Assembly: GCF_900111175.1 (NCBI RefSeq)
Contig: NZ_FOGI01000008.1
Location: 186,001 to 250,000 of the forward strand
DNA: 64,000 nt
Reading direction: 5' to 3'
From: Actinokineospora terrae
Lineage (GTDB): Bacteria > Actinomycetota > Actinomycetes > Mycobacteriales > Pseudonocardiaceae
The notes under the pieces are model-generated. The model made no database searches. It saw only the letters and a program-made list of their open reading frames with translations, and was not told where the DNA came from. The position numbers and the translations under genes are program-made. How positions within the stretch are numbered: the stretch's first letter is position 1; every line of letters begins with the position of its first letter. Positions 1 through 8,841 of this stretch are shown piece by piece.

Positions 1-573
1 CTCGTAAGGAAGCAGGGACCCGAACTCGGCGGCCAGCGGCGCGACCGTGGCGTACTCGGCCCAGTGGTCGCAGTCCCGCCTGGGCAGCAGGGTCAGCGTG
101 GTGCCGACCTCGTCGCGCGCGGAGTCGTCGACCTGCACGGTGTAGGTGCCGTCGTTGCGCCCGGTCCAGCGCACCGCGGGCCCGCCCTTGGCCGAGCGGC
201 TGACCAGCCGCACCTCGTCGGCGACGAGGAAGCACGAGAGCAGCCCGACGCCGAACTGGCCGAGGAAGTCGCGCCTGGCGAAGCCGAGTTGGTCGCGTTT
301 GGACGTCCCGCCGAGGGTGGACAGCAGCGCGTGCACCTCGTCCTCGGCCAACCCGATGCCGGTGTCGCGCACCCGCAGCGTCCCGTCACCGGTGTGCTCG
401 GGGCACTCCAGGGTGATCCGGCGCGGCGCCCCCGGCTCGACCAGCCCCCGCGCGGTGACCGCGTCCACCGCGTTCTGCAGCACCTCGCGCACGTAGACCC
501 GCGGGCTGCTGTAGAGGTGGTGACTGAGCAGGTCGATGACACCGCGAAGGTTGACACCGAATGTCTGGGCCAA
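1..573 (-). CDS. HSP90-family ATPase (HtpG-like), N-terminal part, truncated by window edge
   Basis: Only the first 191 codons are visible; the gene continues off the left edge. The protein starts MAQTFGVNLRGVIDLLSHHL and has the GHKL ATPase signature of Hsp90 chaperones: the helix VREVLQNAVDA with the metal-coordinating Asn near residue 34, DTGIGL at 70-75 and QFGVGLLS at 106-113. The family couples ATP hydrolysis to client remodelling in the cytoplasm. The N-terminus matches the actinobacterial HSP90-like subgroup rather than canonical HtpG, so clients are unknown. The TTG at 573 is chosen because AGAGG sits just upstream and no ATG or GTG fits better. It is transcribed away from pheS across a 280-bp divergent spacer. 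Confidence 0.85.
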   Translation of the reverse strand, partial: MAQTFGVNLRGVIDLLSHHLYSSPRVYVREVLQNAVDAVTARGLVEPGAPRRITLECPEHTGDGTLRVRDTGIGLAEDEVHALLSTLGGTSKRDQLGFARRDFLGQFGVGLLSCFLVADEVRLVSRSAKGGPAVRWTGRNDGTYTVQVDDSARDEVGTTLTLLPRRDCDHWAEYATVAPLAAEFGSLLPYE

Positions 574-775
574 GGTGGACCTCTGCGGGGTAGGGACGCG
601 GGCGGACGGGCAGGGCGGGCAGGGGCTGGGCAACCGACCGGCCCAGGTCACAGTACAGGCGTCCTATGACATCGGCCCGGCCTTCACCCGGCCGCGCGAA
701 CCCGTACCGCTACCCGGGGCAACCCCACCGGGCGGCGCTGCGCCAACTCGGTGTCGGACCCCGAGGGCGATCACC

Positions 776-781
776 TAGGAT
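776..781 (+). promoter_or_regulatory. Possible -10 element for pheST
   Basis: TAGGAT, a good actinobacterial sigma-70-type -10 hexamer, lies about 70 bp before the pheS ATG. No convincing -35 is visible at the right distance, and I found no clear T-box or leader-peptide attenuator in the 280-bp spacer, so this is tentative. Confidence 0.25.
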
Positions 782-853
782 CGAGGCAGCTCACCCGCCC
801 CGCCGGGTGCGCAGCCGTCCGCACGAGGACCCCCGGGGAGCTGTCCAGAAACC

Positions 854-1921
854 ATGTCCGGAGCCAACGACCCGTACGACCCCAAGGAGGTCGCGGCGCT
901 CTCGCCCGACGTCCTCCAGGCCGCCGTGGAGAAGGCCCGCGAGGAGTTCGGCTCCGCGGCCGACCTCGACGCGCTCGCCTCGGTGAAGCCAGCCCACCTC
1001 GGGGACCGCTCGCCGCTGCTGCAGGCCCGCCGGGAGATCGGCGCGCTGCCCCCGCAGGCGCGCTCGGAGGCGGGCAAGCGGGTCAACGAGGCCCAGGCGC
1101 TGGTGAAGGCCGCCTACGAGGACCGCCTCGCCCGCCTGAAGGTGGAACGCGACGAGCGGGTGCTGCGCGAGGAGGGCGTCGACGTCACCCTCCCGTGGGA
1201 CCGGCGGCCGCGCGGCGCCCGGCACCCGATCACCACGCTCTCGGAGCGCATCGGCGACGTGTTCGTCGGCATGGGCTACGAGATCGCCGAGGGCCCCGAG
1301 CTCGAGGGCGAGTGGTTCAACTTCGACGCGCTGAACTTCAAGAAGGACCACCCGGCGCGCACCATGCAGGACACGTTCTACGCCGGTGCGCGGGACTCCG
1401 GGCTGGTGCTGCGCACGCACACCTCGCCGGTGCAGATCCGCTCGCTGGTCGACCGCGACCTGCCGGTCTACGTGGTGTGCCCCGGTCGGACCTTCCGCAC
1501 CGACGAGCTCGACACCACCCACACCCCGGTCTTCCACCAGGTCGAGGGCCTCGCCGTGGACAAGGGCCTGACCATGGCCCACCTCAAGGGCACGCTGGAC
1601 GCCTTCGCCAGGGCCATCTTCGGCGACGAGGCGCACGTGCGGCTGCGGCCGTCGTTCTTCCCGTTCACCGAGCCCTCCGCCGAGCTCGACGTGTGGTTCA
1701 CCGCCAAGAAGGGCGGCCCCGGCTGGGTCGAGTGGGGCGGCTGCGGGATGGTGAACCCGAACGTCCTGCGCGCCTGCGGCGTCGACCCGGACGTCTACTC
1801 CGGCTTCGCCTTCGGCATGGGCATCGAGCGCACCCTGCAGTTCCGCGACGGCATCCCGGACATGCGCGACATGGTCGAGGGCGACGTCCGGTTCACCCTT
1901 CCCTTCGGCACGGAGGCGTAG
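854..1921 (+). CDS. pheS: Phenylalanyl-tRNA synthetase alpha subunit
   Basis: Catalytic subunit of the (alpha-beta)2 class II enzyme that charges tRNA-Phe in the cytoplasm. The 355-residue length is typical. The N-terminal 90 residues form the expected coiled-coil arm, and the class II core is clear: motif 2 region FRTDELDTTHTPVFHQVEG near residue 215 and motif 3 GMGIERTLQFRDGIPDMRD near residue 320. The ATG at 854 gives the standard N-terminus. Its TAG stop shares one base with the GTG of pheT, so the two subunits are translationally coupled, as in most bacteria. Confidence 0.98.
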   Translation: MSGANDPYDPKEVAALSPDVLQAAVEKAREEFGSAADLDALASVKPAHLGDRSPLLQARREIGALPPQARSEAGKRVNEAQALVKAAYEDRLARLKVERDERVLREEGVDVTLPWDRRPRGARHPITTLSERIGDVFVGMGYEIAEGPELEGEWFNFDALNFKKDHPARTMQDTFYAGARDSGLVLRTHTSPVQIRSLVDRDLPVYVVCPGRTFRTDELDTTHTPVFHQVEGLAVDKGLTMAHLKGTLDAFARAIFGDEAHVRLRPSFFPFTEPSAELDVWFTAKKGGPGWVEWGGCGMVNPNVLRACGVDPDVYSGFAFGMGIERTLQFRDGIPDMRDMVEGDVRFTLPFGTEA

Positions 1922-4431
1922 TGCGGATCCCCGTCAGCTGGCTGATCCAGCAGCTCGAACTCACCGAGGACCACCGCGACATCGGCGCGACCGAGATCGC
2001 CGAGGCGTTCATCCGGGTCGGCATCGAGGTCGAGGACGTCCTGCCGCTGGGCCCGGTCACCGGTCCGGTGGTGGTCGGCCGGGTCGCGCAGATCGAGGAG
2101 CTCACCGAGTTCAAGAAGCCGATCCGGTACTGCACCGTGGAGATCGGCGAACCCGAGGAGGACGGCGAGCAGCCGCTGACCACCCAGGTCGTCTGCGGTG
2201 CCACCAACTTCGTCGAGGGCGACGTGGTCGTCGTGGCGCTGCCCGGCGCGGTGCTTCCCGGCGACTTCGCGATCAGCGAGCGCAAGACCTACGGCAAGGT
2301 CAGCCGCGGCATGATCTGCGCGGCCGACGAGCTGGGCCTGGGCGACGACCACTCCGGCATCCTGGTGCTGCCCGTGGACGACGACGTGGCGCCGGGTGAC
2401 GACGCCATCGAGCTGCTCGGGCTCACCGACACCGTCATCGAGCTGGCGCCGACCGCCGACCGCGGCTACTGCCTGTCGATGCGCGGCCTGGCCAGGGAGC
2501 TGGCCTGCGCGCTCGACCTGGGCTTCGCGGACCCGGCGGCCATCGACGTCCCCGCGGCGGAGAACCGGGCCATCGCGGTGGACCTGGCCGCCGAGGGCGC
2601 GTGCTCGCGGTTCGCGGTGCGCCGGGTGACCGGTGTGGACCCGACCGCGCCGACGCCGTGGCACATCCGCCGCACGCTGATGCTGGCCGGGATCCGGTCG
2701 ATCTCGCTCGCGGTCGACATCACCAACTTCGTGATGCTCGAGCTGGGCCAGCCGATGCACGCGTTCGACACCTCGCGGCTGCGCGGCGGGCTGACCGTGC
2801 GGCACGCGGTGGCGGGCGAGAAGCTGGTGACCCTCGACGGCGTCGAGCGGACCCTGGACCCGGACGACATCGTCATCAGCGACGAGTCCGGCCCGGTGTC
2901 GCTGGCCGGGGTGATGGGCGGCGCGAGCACCGAGGTGCGCGACGACAGCACCGACATCCTGCTGGAGGCGGCCGTCTGGGACCCGCCGTCGATCGCGCGG
3001 GCGGTGCGCAGGCACAAGCTGCCCAGCGAGGCGTCGCGGCGCTACGAGCGGGTCGTCGACCCGGCGCTGCCGCCGGTCGCGCTGGAGCGGGCCGCGCGGC
3101 TGCTGCGCCAGTACGGCGAGGGCAGCATCCAGCCCGGCCGCACCGACGAGGGCACCCCGCACGCCGCCGAGCCGGTGGTCATGGCGATGGACCTGCCGGA
3201 CCGGGTCGCCGGCACCCGCTACGCCCGCGGCGTGACCGCGGCCAGGCTGCAGCAGATCGGCTGCCGGGTCGAGGTAGGCGCCGCCGAGGACGGCACGCCG
3301 GTGGTCACCGCGTACCCGCCGAGCTGGCGCGCGGACCTGACCCAGCCCGCCGACCTGGTCGAGGAGGTCCTGCGGTTGCAGGGATACGAGACCATCCCGT
3401 CGGTGCTGCCGACCGCGCCCGCCGGCCACGGCCTGACCCTGGCCCAGCGCCGCCGCAGGCACATCTCGCGGACGCTGGCCGAGCAGGGCTACGTCGAGGT
3501 GCTGCCGTTCCCGTTCGTCTCGCCGAGGGTGTGGGACGCGTTCGGGCTCGACGCCGACGACGTGCGCCGCCGCACCGTCGCGGTGCGCAACCCGCTGGAG
3601 GCCGACCGCGACCAGCTGGCCACGACGCTGCTGCCCGGTCTGCTCGACACGCTGGCGCGCAACGTCTCCCGGGGCGCGAAGGACGTGGCGCTGTTCCACA
3701 TCGGACAGGTCGTGCTGCCGCGCGCGGACGCCGCGCCGATGCCGGACGTGCCGGTGGCGGGGCGACCCAGTGACGAGGAGTTCGCCCAGCTGGCCGCGGC
3801 GCTGCCCGCGCAGCCGACCCACGTCGCCGTCGTGCTGGCGGGCAACCACCAGCGGGTCGGCTGGTGGGGTGCCGGTGAGGCCGCGTCGTGGGCCGACGCC
3901 GTGCAGGCCGCGCGCGTGGTCGCCGAGGCCGCGGGGGTGGAGCTGGCGGTGAGCGCCGACGCGCTCGCGCCGTGGCACCCCGGCCGGTGCGCGCGGTTGA
4001 GCGTCGGCGGGTTCCCGGTGGGGCACGCGGGCGAGCTGCACCCGAAGGTCGTCGAGGCGCTCGGGCTGCCGAAGCGGACCTGCGCGATGGAACTCGACCT
4101 GGACCTGCTGCCGGTGCGCGAGCGCAAGGTGGTGCCGGTCGTGTCGCCGTACCCGCCGGTGCTGCTCGACGTCGCGCTGGTGGTCGACGACGAGGTCCCG
4201 GTGGCGGAGCTGACCGACACCCTGCGCGGTGGCGGCGGCGAACTGCTGGAGGAGCTGAGCCTGTTCGACGTGTTCAGCGGCAGCCAGGTGGGCGAGGGCA
4301 AGCGGTCGCTGGCCTACTCGCTGCGCCTGCGCGCGACCGACCGCACGCTGACGGTGGAGGAGGCGACGGCGGCGCGGGACGCGGCGGTCGCGGCGGCCAC
4401 CGAGCGGCACGGCGCGACACTGCGCGGCTGA
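1921..4431 (+). CDS. pheT: Phenylalanyl-tRNA synthetase beta subunit
   Basis: Structural, tRNA-binding and editing subunit, 836 residues. The domain order is normal: OB-fold tRNA-binding domain (about 45-160), B3/B4 editing domain (about 215-380), B5 domain (about 400-475), catalytic-like core, and a C-terminal ferredoxin-fold anticodon-binding domain ending in the SLRLRATDRTLTVEEATAARD region. The reading frame stays open upstream to 751, but homology begins at VRIPVSWL, so the GTG at 1921, overlapping the pheS stop by one base, is the start. A strong hairpin terminator follows. Confidence 0.98.
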   Translation: MRIPVSWLIQQLELTEDHRDIGATEIAEAFIRVGIEVEDVLPLGPVTGPVVVGRVAQIEELTEFKKPIRYCTVEIGEPEEDGEQPLTTQVVCGATNFVEGDVVVVALPGAVLPGDFAISERKTYGKVSRGMICAADELGLGDDHSGILVLPVDDDVAPGDDAIELLGLTDTVIELAPTADRGYCLSMRGLARELACALDLGFADPAAIDVPAAENRAIAVDLAAEGACSRFAVRRVTGVDPTAPTPWHIRRTLMLAGIRSISLAVDITNFVMLELGQPMHAFDTSRLRGGLTVRHAVAGEKLVTLDGVERTLDPDDIVISDESGPVSLAGVMGGASTEVRDDSTDILLEAAVWDPPSIARAVRRHKLPSEASRRYERVVDPALPPVALERAARLLRQYGEGSIQPGRTDEGTPHAAEPVVMAMDLPDRVAGTRYARGVTAARLQQIGCRVEVGAAEDGTPVVTAYPPSWRADLTQPADLVEEVLRLQGYETIPSVLPTAPAGHGLTLAQRRRRHISRTLAEQGYVEVLPFPFVSPRVWDAFGLDADDVRRRTVAVRNPLEADRDQLATTLLPGLLDTLARNVSRGAKDVALFHIGQVVLPRADAAPMPDVPVAGRPSDEEFAQLAAALPAQPTHVAVVLAGNHQRVGWWGAGEAASWADAVQAARVVAEAAGVELAVSADALAPWHPGRCARLSVGGFPVGHAGELHPKVVEALGLPKRTCAMELDLDLLPVRERKVVPVVSPYPPVLLDVALVVDDEVPVAELTDTLRGGGGELLEELSLFDVFSGSQVGEGKRSLAYSLRLRATDRTLTVEEATAARDAAVAAATERHGATLRG

Positions 4432-4445
4432 TCGGACGCACTGTG

Positions 4446-4479
4446 CGACGGGGGTGGGCCTTGGGGTCCACCCCCGTCG
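4446..4479 (+). terminator. Terminator after pheST
   Basis: Perfect inverted repeat CGACGGGGGTGG / CCACCCCCGTCG with a 10-base loop, starting 15 bp after the pheT stop and followed by a short T-containing tail. Confidence 0.75.
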
Positions 4480-4834
4480 TCGTTTCCCGCCGATCTCCGC
4501 TTCGAGTCGAACCACTGGCCCACGCGCATTCCGATCTCCACCCGGTGCGGTACGCAGGGTTGTCGCCGTGCCCGTGTCGGTTTCGCGATTTCCTTGCGTG
4601 CGTGGTGCGCGCGGGCCCGGTCGGCCGGACCGGGGCATTCGGACCACGACGACCCGGCTGGTCCGATGTGGATGGTCCGGTTTTCCCCGCGGCGCCCGGT
4701 ATCGTCGATCGACCATGGTTTCGCGTTAGCAAAAATCGGTGTTCGGCTATTCCCAACCGGACGCCACTGGGGCAGCATCGGGCGGTCCGCGAACCACAAC
4801 CCGGGTGCGGACGAAGCATGAGAAAAGGGGCAAT
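4480..4834. other. Intergenic region between pheT and the tap-like gene
   Basis: About 355 bp with no gene I can support; open frames here lack codon bias and continue antisense through pheT. A relatively AT-rich patch around 4715-4750 is where I would expect the promoter of the downstream secreted hydrolase, but I cannot fix -35/-10 elements. Confidence 0.4.
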
Positions 4835-6457
4835 GTGAAGAAAATCGTGGCGGTGCTCGCCGCGGCAGGCTTCGTGGTGGGCGGGGCGGTGCTCGCGCCG
4901 GTGGTCTCCGCGGCCCCACAGGCCAAGCCCGCACCCACCCAGGTCGGCTACGACCCCGCGCCGATCGCGTGGGGCACCTGTGCCAGCCCGGGCCTCGCCA
5001 GGCGCGGCGCGCAGTGCGGCTTCCTCGAGGTGCCGCTGAACTACAGCAAGCCGCAGGGCACGAAGATCAAGATCGCGGTCTCCCGGATCGCGGCCAAGGC
5101 GCCAGCGGACCAGTACCAGGGCGTCATGATCACCAACCCCGGTGGTCCCGGCGGTTCCGGCCTGACCCTGTCGGTGCTCGGTGAGTACGTGCCCAACGGC
5201 GCGGGCGAGTTCTACGACTGGATCGGCTTCGACCCGCGCGGCGTCGGCTCCAGCCAGCCCGCGCTGGCCTGCGACGGCACGTACTTCGCCTACAACCGGC
5301 CCTACTACGTGCCGGTGACGCAGAAGCTCGAGCAGACCTGGCTGACCAGGTCCAAGAACTACGCGAAGGCCTGCGACACCGCGGGCGGCGAGCTGCTCGA
5401 CAACGTCAAGACCACCGACACGGTCAACGACATCGACGTGCTGCGCAAGGCGCTCAAGCAGGAGAAGATCAACTACTACGGCTTCTCCTACGGCACCTAC
5501 CTGGGCCAGGTCTACGCGACCCTGTACCCGGAGCGGGTGCGCCGGATGGTGCTCGACGGCAACGTCGACGCGCGCAAGGTCTGGTACCAGGCGAACCTGG
5601 ACCAGGACGTCGCGTTCGACCGCAACATCAAGGTCTACTTCGACTGGATCGCCAAGAACGACGCGGTGTACCACCTGGGCAAGAAGGGCCGCGACGTCGA
5701 GGCGCTGTTCTACCGCGAGCAGCTGAAGTTCATCACCAAGCCCGCGGGCGGCATCATCGGCCCGGACGAGTGGACCGACATCTTCCTGCAGGCCGGGTAC
5801 TACGTGTTCGGCTGGGAGGACGTGGCGAACGCGTTCTCCGCGTGGGTCAACGGCGGCGACTACGCCGGTCTGAAGGCGCTCTACGACGCGTCCAACAGCC
5901 AGGGTCCCGGCACTGACAACGGTTTCGCGATGTACCTGGCCACGCAGTGCACCGACGTGCAGTGGCCCACCTCGTGGACCAGGTGGCAGATCGACAACTG
6001 GATCACCCACCTGCGCGCGCCGTTCGAGACGTGGGGCAACGCGTGGTTCAACGCCCCCTGCCTGAACTGGGGCGGCAAGGTCGGCACGCCGGTCAAGGTC
6101 GACGGCTCGAAGGCCCCGCCGATCCTGCTGCTCAACGAGACCCTCGACGCGGCGACCCCGTACGAGGGCAGCCTGGAACTGCGCTCGCGGTTCCCGAAGT
6201 CCGTCCTCGTCGAGGGCGTCGGCGGCACCACGCACTCCGGTTCCCTCAACGGGATCGCGTGCGTGGACGACAAGATCGCCGACTACCTCGCCACGGGCAA
6301 GCTCCCCGCCCGGGTGGCGGGCCGCCGCTCCGACGCCCAGTGCGAACCGCTCCCGCAGCCGGTTCCCGCTGGTGCGGCGCAGCGCAAGGCGTCCATCGCG
6401 GCGAACGACATCACCCGCGCCGACCTCCAGAAGCTCATCATCGGCGCACGCGGCTAG
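4835..6457 (+). CDS. Secreted tripeptidyl-aminopeptidase-like alpha/beta hydrolase (S33 family)
   Basis: A 540-residue exported hydrolase resembling Streptomyces Tap/Slp proteins, which remove tripeptides from secreted protein N-termini. The N-terminus (VKKIVAVLAAAGFVVGG) is a Sec signal peptide with likely cleavage near residue 27 after VSA. The oxyanion region NPGGPGGSG lies near residue 100, the nucleophile elbow GFSYGT near 218, and a TAP-like C-terminal domain supplies the probable Asp (NETLDAATPYEG, about 438) and His (GTTHSGS, about 467). The GTG at 4835 is chosen because AAAAGGGG lies just upstream and the signal peptide follows at once. Substrate is inferred from the family only. Confidence 0.9.
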   Translation: MKKIVAVLAAAGFVVGGAVLAPVVSAAPQAKPAPTQVGYDPAPIAWGTCASPGLARRGAQCGFLEVPLNYSKPQGTKIKIAVSRIAAKAPADQYQGVMITNPGGPGGSGLTLSVLGEYVPNGAGEFYDWIGFDPRGVGSSQPALACDGTYFAYNRPYYVPVTQKLEQTWLTRSKNYAKACDTAGGELLDNVKTTDTVNDIDVLRKALKQEKINYYGFSYGTYLGQVYATLYPERVRRMVLDGNVDARKVWYQANLDQDVAFDRNIKVYFDWIAKNDAVYHLGKKGRDVEALFYREQLKFITKPAGGIIGPDEWTDIFLQAGYYVFGWEDVANAFSAWVNGGDYAGLKALYDASNSQGPGTDNGFAMYLATQCTDVQWPTSWTRWQIDNWITHLRAPFETWGNAWFNAPCLNWGGKVGTPVKVDGSKAPPILLLNETLDAATPYEGSLELRSRFPKSVLVEGVGGTTHSGSLNGIACVDDKIADYLATGKLPARVAGRRSDAQCEPLPQPVPAGAAQRKASIAANDITRADLQKLIIGARG

Positions 6458-6469
6458 TTGCCAGACCTC

Positions 6470-6501
6470 AAAGGGCGGACGCGATCTCGCGTCCGCCCTT
6501 T
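6470..6501. terminator. Bidirectional terminator between tap-like gene and GNAT gene
   Basis: Perfect 15-bp inverted repeat AAAGGGCGGACGCGA / TCGCGTCCGCCCTTT with a 2-base loop. It lies between two convergent stop codons (6457 and 6509) and has A/T at both ends, so it can end both transcripts. Confidence 0.85.
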
Positions 6502-6508
6502 GGGCTTT

Positions 6509-7030
6509 CTAGAACGGGATCTCGAAGTGCACGGTCTGGAAGGTCGCTGGGTCGCCGTTGCCGCCGTCGTGGACTTCCTTGGCGACTGAACGCCAGAAGG
6601 GCGCGGCGCTGGGGACGCGGGCGTCGGTGTGGAGGTAGAGGACGTCGTAGCCGCCTTCCGCCGCCACGAACCTGGTCGCCTCCGCCACCAACTTGCGTGC
6701 CAGGCCGTGTCGCCGGTGTTCGCCACGCACGTAGACGCGGAACAGTTGCGCGGTGCGGCCTCGCGGGTAGCGGTCGACCAGCCACTGTGGATGCGGCGGG
6801 CTCTGCGGGAGCACGGCCCGGACTCCCGTGGTGGCCACCACCTCGTCGTCCAGGGTGGCGACGAACAGCGCGTGCCTGGGGTCGCGCAGGTACACGGTTT
6901 CCGGGTCGACGACGTCGTCGTGCCAGCGGGGGTGGTAGCCGTAGCCCAGGTCCCGGTAGAGGGTGTCGAGCATGACCGAGCGCGCGCCGGGGACGTCGGC
7001 GGGGGTGGCGGCTCGGATGGTGTAGGTCAT
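6509..7030 (-). CDS. GNAT-family N-acetyltransferase
   Basis: A 173-residue single-domain GNAT protein. It opens with MTYTIRAATPADVPGARSVM, a typical beta1-alpha1 start. The acetyl-CoA pyrophosphate loop is in VYVRGEHRRHGLARKLV around residues 105-120. The substrate is unknown. Its ATG overlaps the TGA of the upstream ABC ATPase (ATGA), making it the last gene of the long minus-strand block. That position suggests acetylation of the cluster product or of an imported amino compound, perhaps for self-protection; this role is inference from context. Confidence 0.85.
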   Translation of the reverse strand: MTYTIRAATPADVPGARSVMLDTLYRDLGYGYHPRWHDDVVDPETVYLRDPRHALFVATLDDEVVATTGVRAVLPQSPPHPQWLVDRYPRGRTAQLFRVYVRGEHRRHGLARKLVAEATRFVAAEGGYDVLYLHTDARVPSAAPFWRSVAKEVHDGGNGDPATFQTVHFEIPF

Positions 7031-8415
7031 GGGTTCCCGATCTTCGAGTTGCGGACCAGTCCGTTGTGGAGGGTCACGACGCGGTCGGCGAGGTGGTCGG
7101 CGACGGCGTGGTCGTGGGTGATCAGGACCAGGGTGAGGCCGTGGGCGGCGCGGAGCGCGGCGAGCAGGCGCAGGACGCTCGTGCGGGTGACGGCGTCGAG
7201 GCCGGTGGTGATCTCGTCGCAGACCAGGACCCGCGGCCGGGCGAGGAGCGCGCGGGCGAGGGCGGCGCGGTGGAGTTCGCCGCCGGAGAGGGTGGCGGGT
7301 CTTCGGCGGGCGGTCTCCTCGGTGAGCCGGACCTCGGCCAACGCGGCCAGGGCGGCGCTTCTGCTGTCCGCTGTGGACATGCCGCGAAGTCGTGCGGCGG
7401 TGCGGGCGACCTGGTCGAGCACGGGTCGGCGGTGGTCGAACGAGGCTCTGGCGTCCTGGAAGACGTACTGGACGGCGGCGAGGTCTTCTCGTGACCGGGA
7501 CCTGAGCGTGCGGGCAAGCGGCCGACCGTCGAGCGCAACGGTGCCTTCGCTTGGCGGGTGCAGACCAACGATGCACCGGGCCAGCGTGGTCTTGCCACTA
7601 CCCGATGGCCCCATGACAGCGACGCACTCCCCCGCCGACACGTGCAGATCAATGTCCTGGAGAACAACGTTGCGCCCGTGCTTGGCGGTGAGCCCTTCGA
7701 TGCGCAGCCGCTCCGCGCTGATCGCATCGTTCGCGGCCGCCCGCAACGGCTCGACCAGCAGCGCACGGGTATAGGGATGCCGAGGCGCGGTCAGCAACTC
7801 CGCGGCAGGCCCTGACTCGATGACTTTCCCCGCCCGCAACACGACAACGTGGTCCGCCAGCGCCCGCACAACCTCCATGTCGTGGCTGAGCACCACCAGC
7901 GCCGTCCCGCGCGCAACGATGCTCGCGAACTCGGCCACCACCTCATCCCGCGTCTCCCGGTCGAGCCCGGTCGTCGGCTCGTCCGCCACGACGACAGCGG
8001 GATCGCACAGCAAGGCCTGTGCCAGCACCAGCCGCTGCTGCTGCCCGCCGGAGAGCTGGTGCGGGTACCGATCGAGCAGTGCCCGCGGGAACCGAGCCGC
8101 CTCCACCGCCCGCCCGACCTCGGCGGCGGTCGCCAACTCCCGCAACACCGCCCCCACCCGTCGAACCGGGTTCAACACCGCCCCCGGGTGCTGCGGCACG
8201 AACCCCACCCGCCCCCGCACCCGCACGTCCCCGGATACCCCCGCCCCCACCGGGAACTCCCCCAACAACGCCAACCCCACAGTCGTCTTCCCACTCCCCG
8301 ACGCCCCCACGATCGCCAGCACTTCCCCCTTCCCCACCCCGAACGAAACCCCGTCCACCAACGCCCGGCCCACCTCGACCCGGAGCCCCACCACCTCAAC
8401 CACCACCGCGCTCAC
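7027..8415 (-). CDS. Fused double ATPase of a peptide/nickel-type ABC importer (DppD-DppF-like)
   Basis: A 462-residue protein holding two complete ABC domains, where most Dpp/Opp/Nik systems use two polypeptides. Domain 1 has Walker A GASGSGKTTVG, signature LSGGQQQR and Walker B VVVADEPTTGLD. Domain 2 has GPSGSGKTTLA, LSGGELHR and VLVCDEITTGLD. It would energise uptake through the DppB/DppC-like permeases encoded upstream. The frame is open to 8463, but the GTG at 8415 (VSAVVVEVVGL) starts just where ABC homology begins, so I prefer it. A 426-bp spacer separates it from the DppC gene, unlike the tight packing elsewhere in the block. Confidence 0.9.
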   Translation of the reverse strand: MSAVVVEVVGLRVEVGRALVDGVSFGVGKGEVLAIVGASGSGKTTVGLALLGEFPVGAGVSGDVRVRGRVGFVPQHPGAVLNPVRRVGAVLRELATAAEVGRAVEAARFPRALLDRYPHQLSGGQQQRLVLAQALLCDPAVVVADEPTTGLDRETRDEVVAEFASIVARGTALVVLSHDMEVVRALADHVVVLRAGKVIESGPAAELLTAPRHPYTRALLVEPLRAAANDAISAERLRIEGLTAKHGRNVVLQDIDLHVSAGECVAVMGPSGSGKTTLARCIVGLHPPSEGTVALDGRPLARTLRSRSREDLAAVQYVFQDARASFDHRRPVLDQVARTAARLRGMSTADSRSAALAALAEVRLTEETARRRPATLSGGELHRAALARALLARPRVLVCDEITTGLDAVTRTSVLRLLAALRAAHGLTLVLITHDHAVADHLADRVVTLHNGLVRNSKIGNP

Positions 8416-8841
8416 CACCCCACCCACTTCCGGAGACCCACCCCGCAAACCCCCAGCCCCCACCCAGTCCCGGGGGGCGTCCCCGTCGCCAGTCTATCGG
8501 CCCACGGTTGCGCACAACCCGGTTCGCGTCGATCTGTGGACAACTCGGCCGTTGTGGACAACTCCGACCTGCACCCACGCCATGTGCCCAGGCGAAGTTC
8601 ACCCGGTAGCGCAACCCATGGGGAGCGCGAGACCACCCGACGCAGTTCACCGCCACCCGCCACCCCGGCGGGCATAGACCTCGCCGCCGCCCCGATGCCA
8701 CACGCTGAACACAGGCCAAGTGGGGCGCCGCCCGCCGCGTAGTCGCATCGTTCGGAGCCGTTGTGGTGACCTGGAAGTCACCGCCGTACCGCGCAAATGG
8801 ATCGCCGCCCGTCGTTCCGCGCCATCGTGGTGGCACGGGAG
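8416..8841. other. Non-coding gap inside the transporter block
   Basis: No supported gene. The stretch holds two TTGTCCACA-type nonamers on the minus strand (8535-8543 and 8553-8561), a GGTGAC/GTCACC inverted repeat at 8765-8782 and the first copy of a 19-bp direct repeat whose second copy spans the end of the DppC gene. Short overlapping frames on both strands lack homology and consistent codon use. Confidence 0.5.
8776..8794. repeat. 19-bp direct repeat, copy 1 (copy 2 at 8840-8858)
   Basis: AGTCACCGCCGTACCGCGC occurs at 8776-8794 and identically at 8840-8858, spaced 64 bp. The second copy contains the stop codon of the DppC-like gene, so the first looks like a local duplication of the 3-prime end of that gene. 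Confidence 0.85.

Noticed and set aside
574..853. T-box or Phe leader-peptide attenuator before pheS
   Set aside because: No run of Phe codons, T-box bulge or antiterminator pairing could be found.
4490..4525. tRNA-like T-loop (GGTTCGACTC on the minus strand)
   Set aside because: No T-stem pairing, acceptor stem or anticodon arm around it.
1795..4716. 973-codon minus-strand open frame opposite pheT
   Set aside because: Shadow of pheT in a high-GC genome; Arg/His/Pro-rich with no homology.
8535..8561. Replication origin (two DnaA-type boxes)
   Set aside because: Only two nonamers, no dnaA/dnaN/gyrB context and no AT-rich unwinding region.
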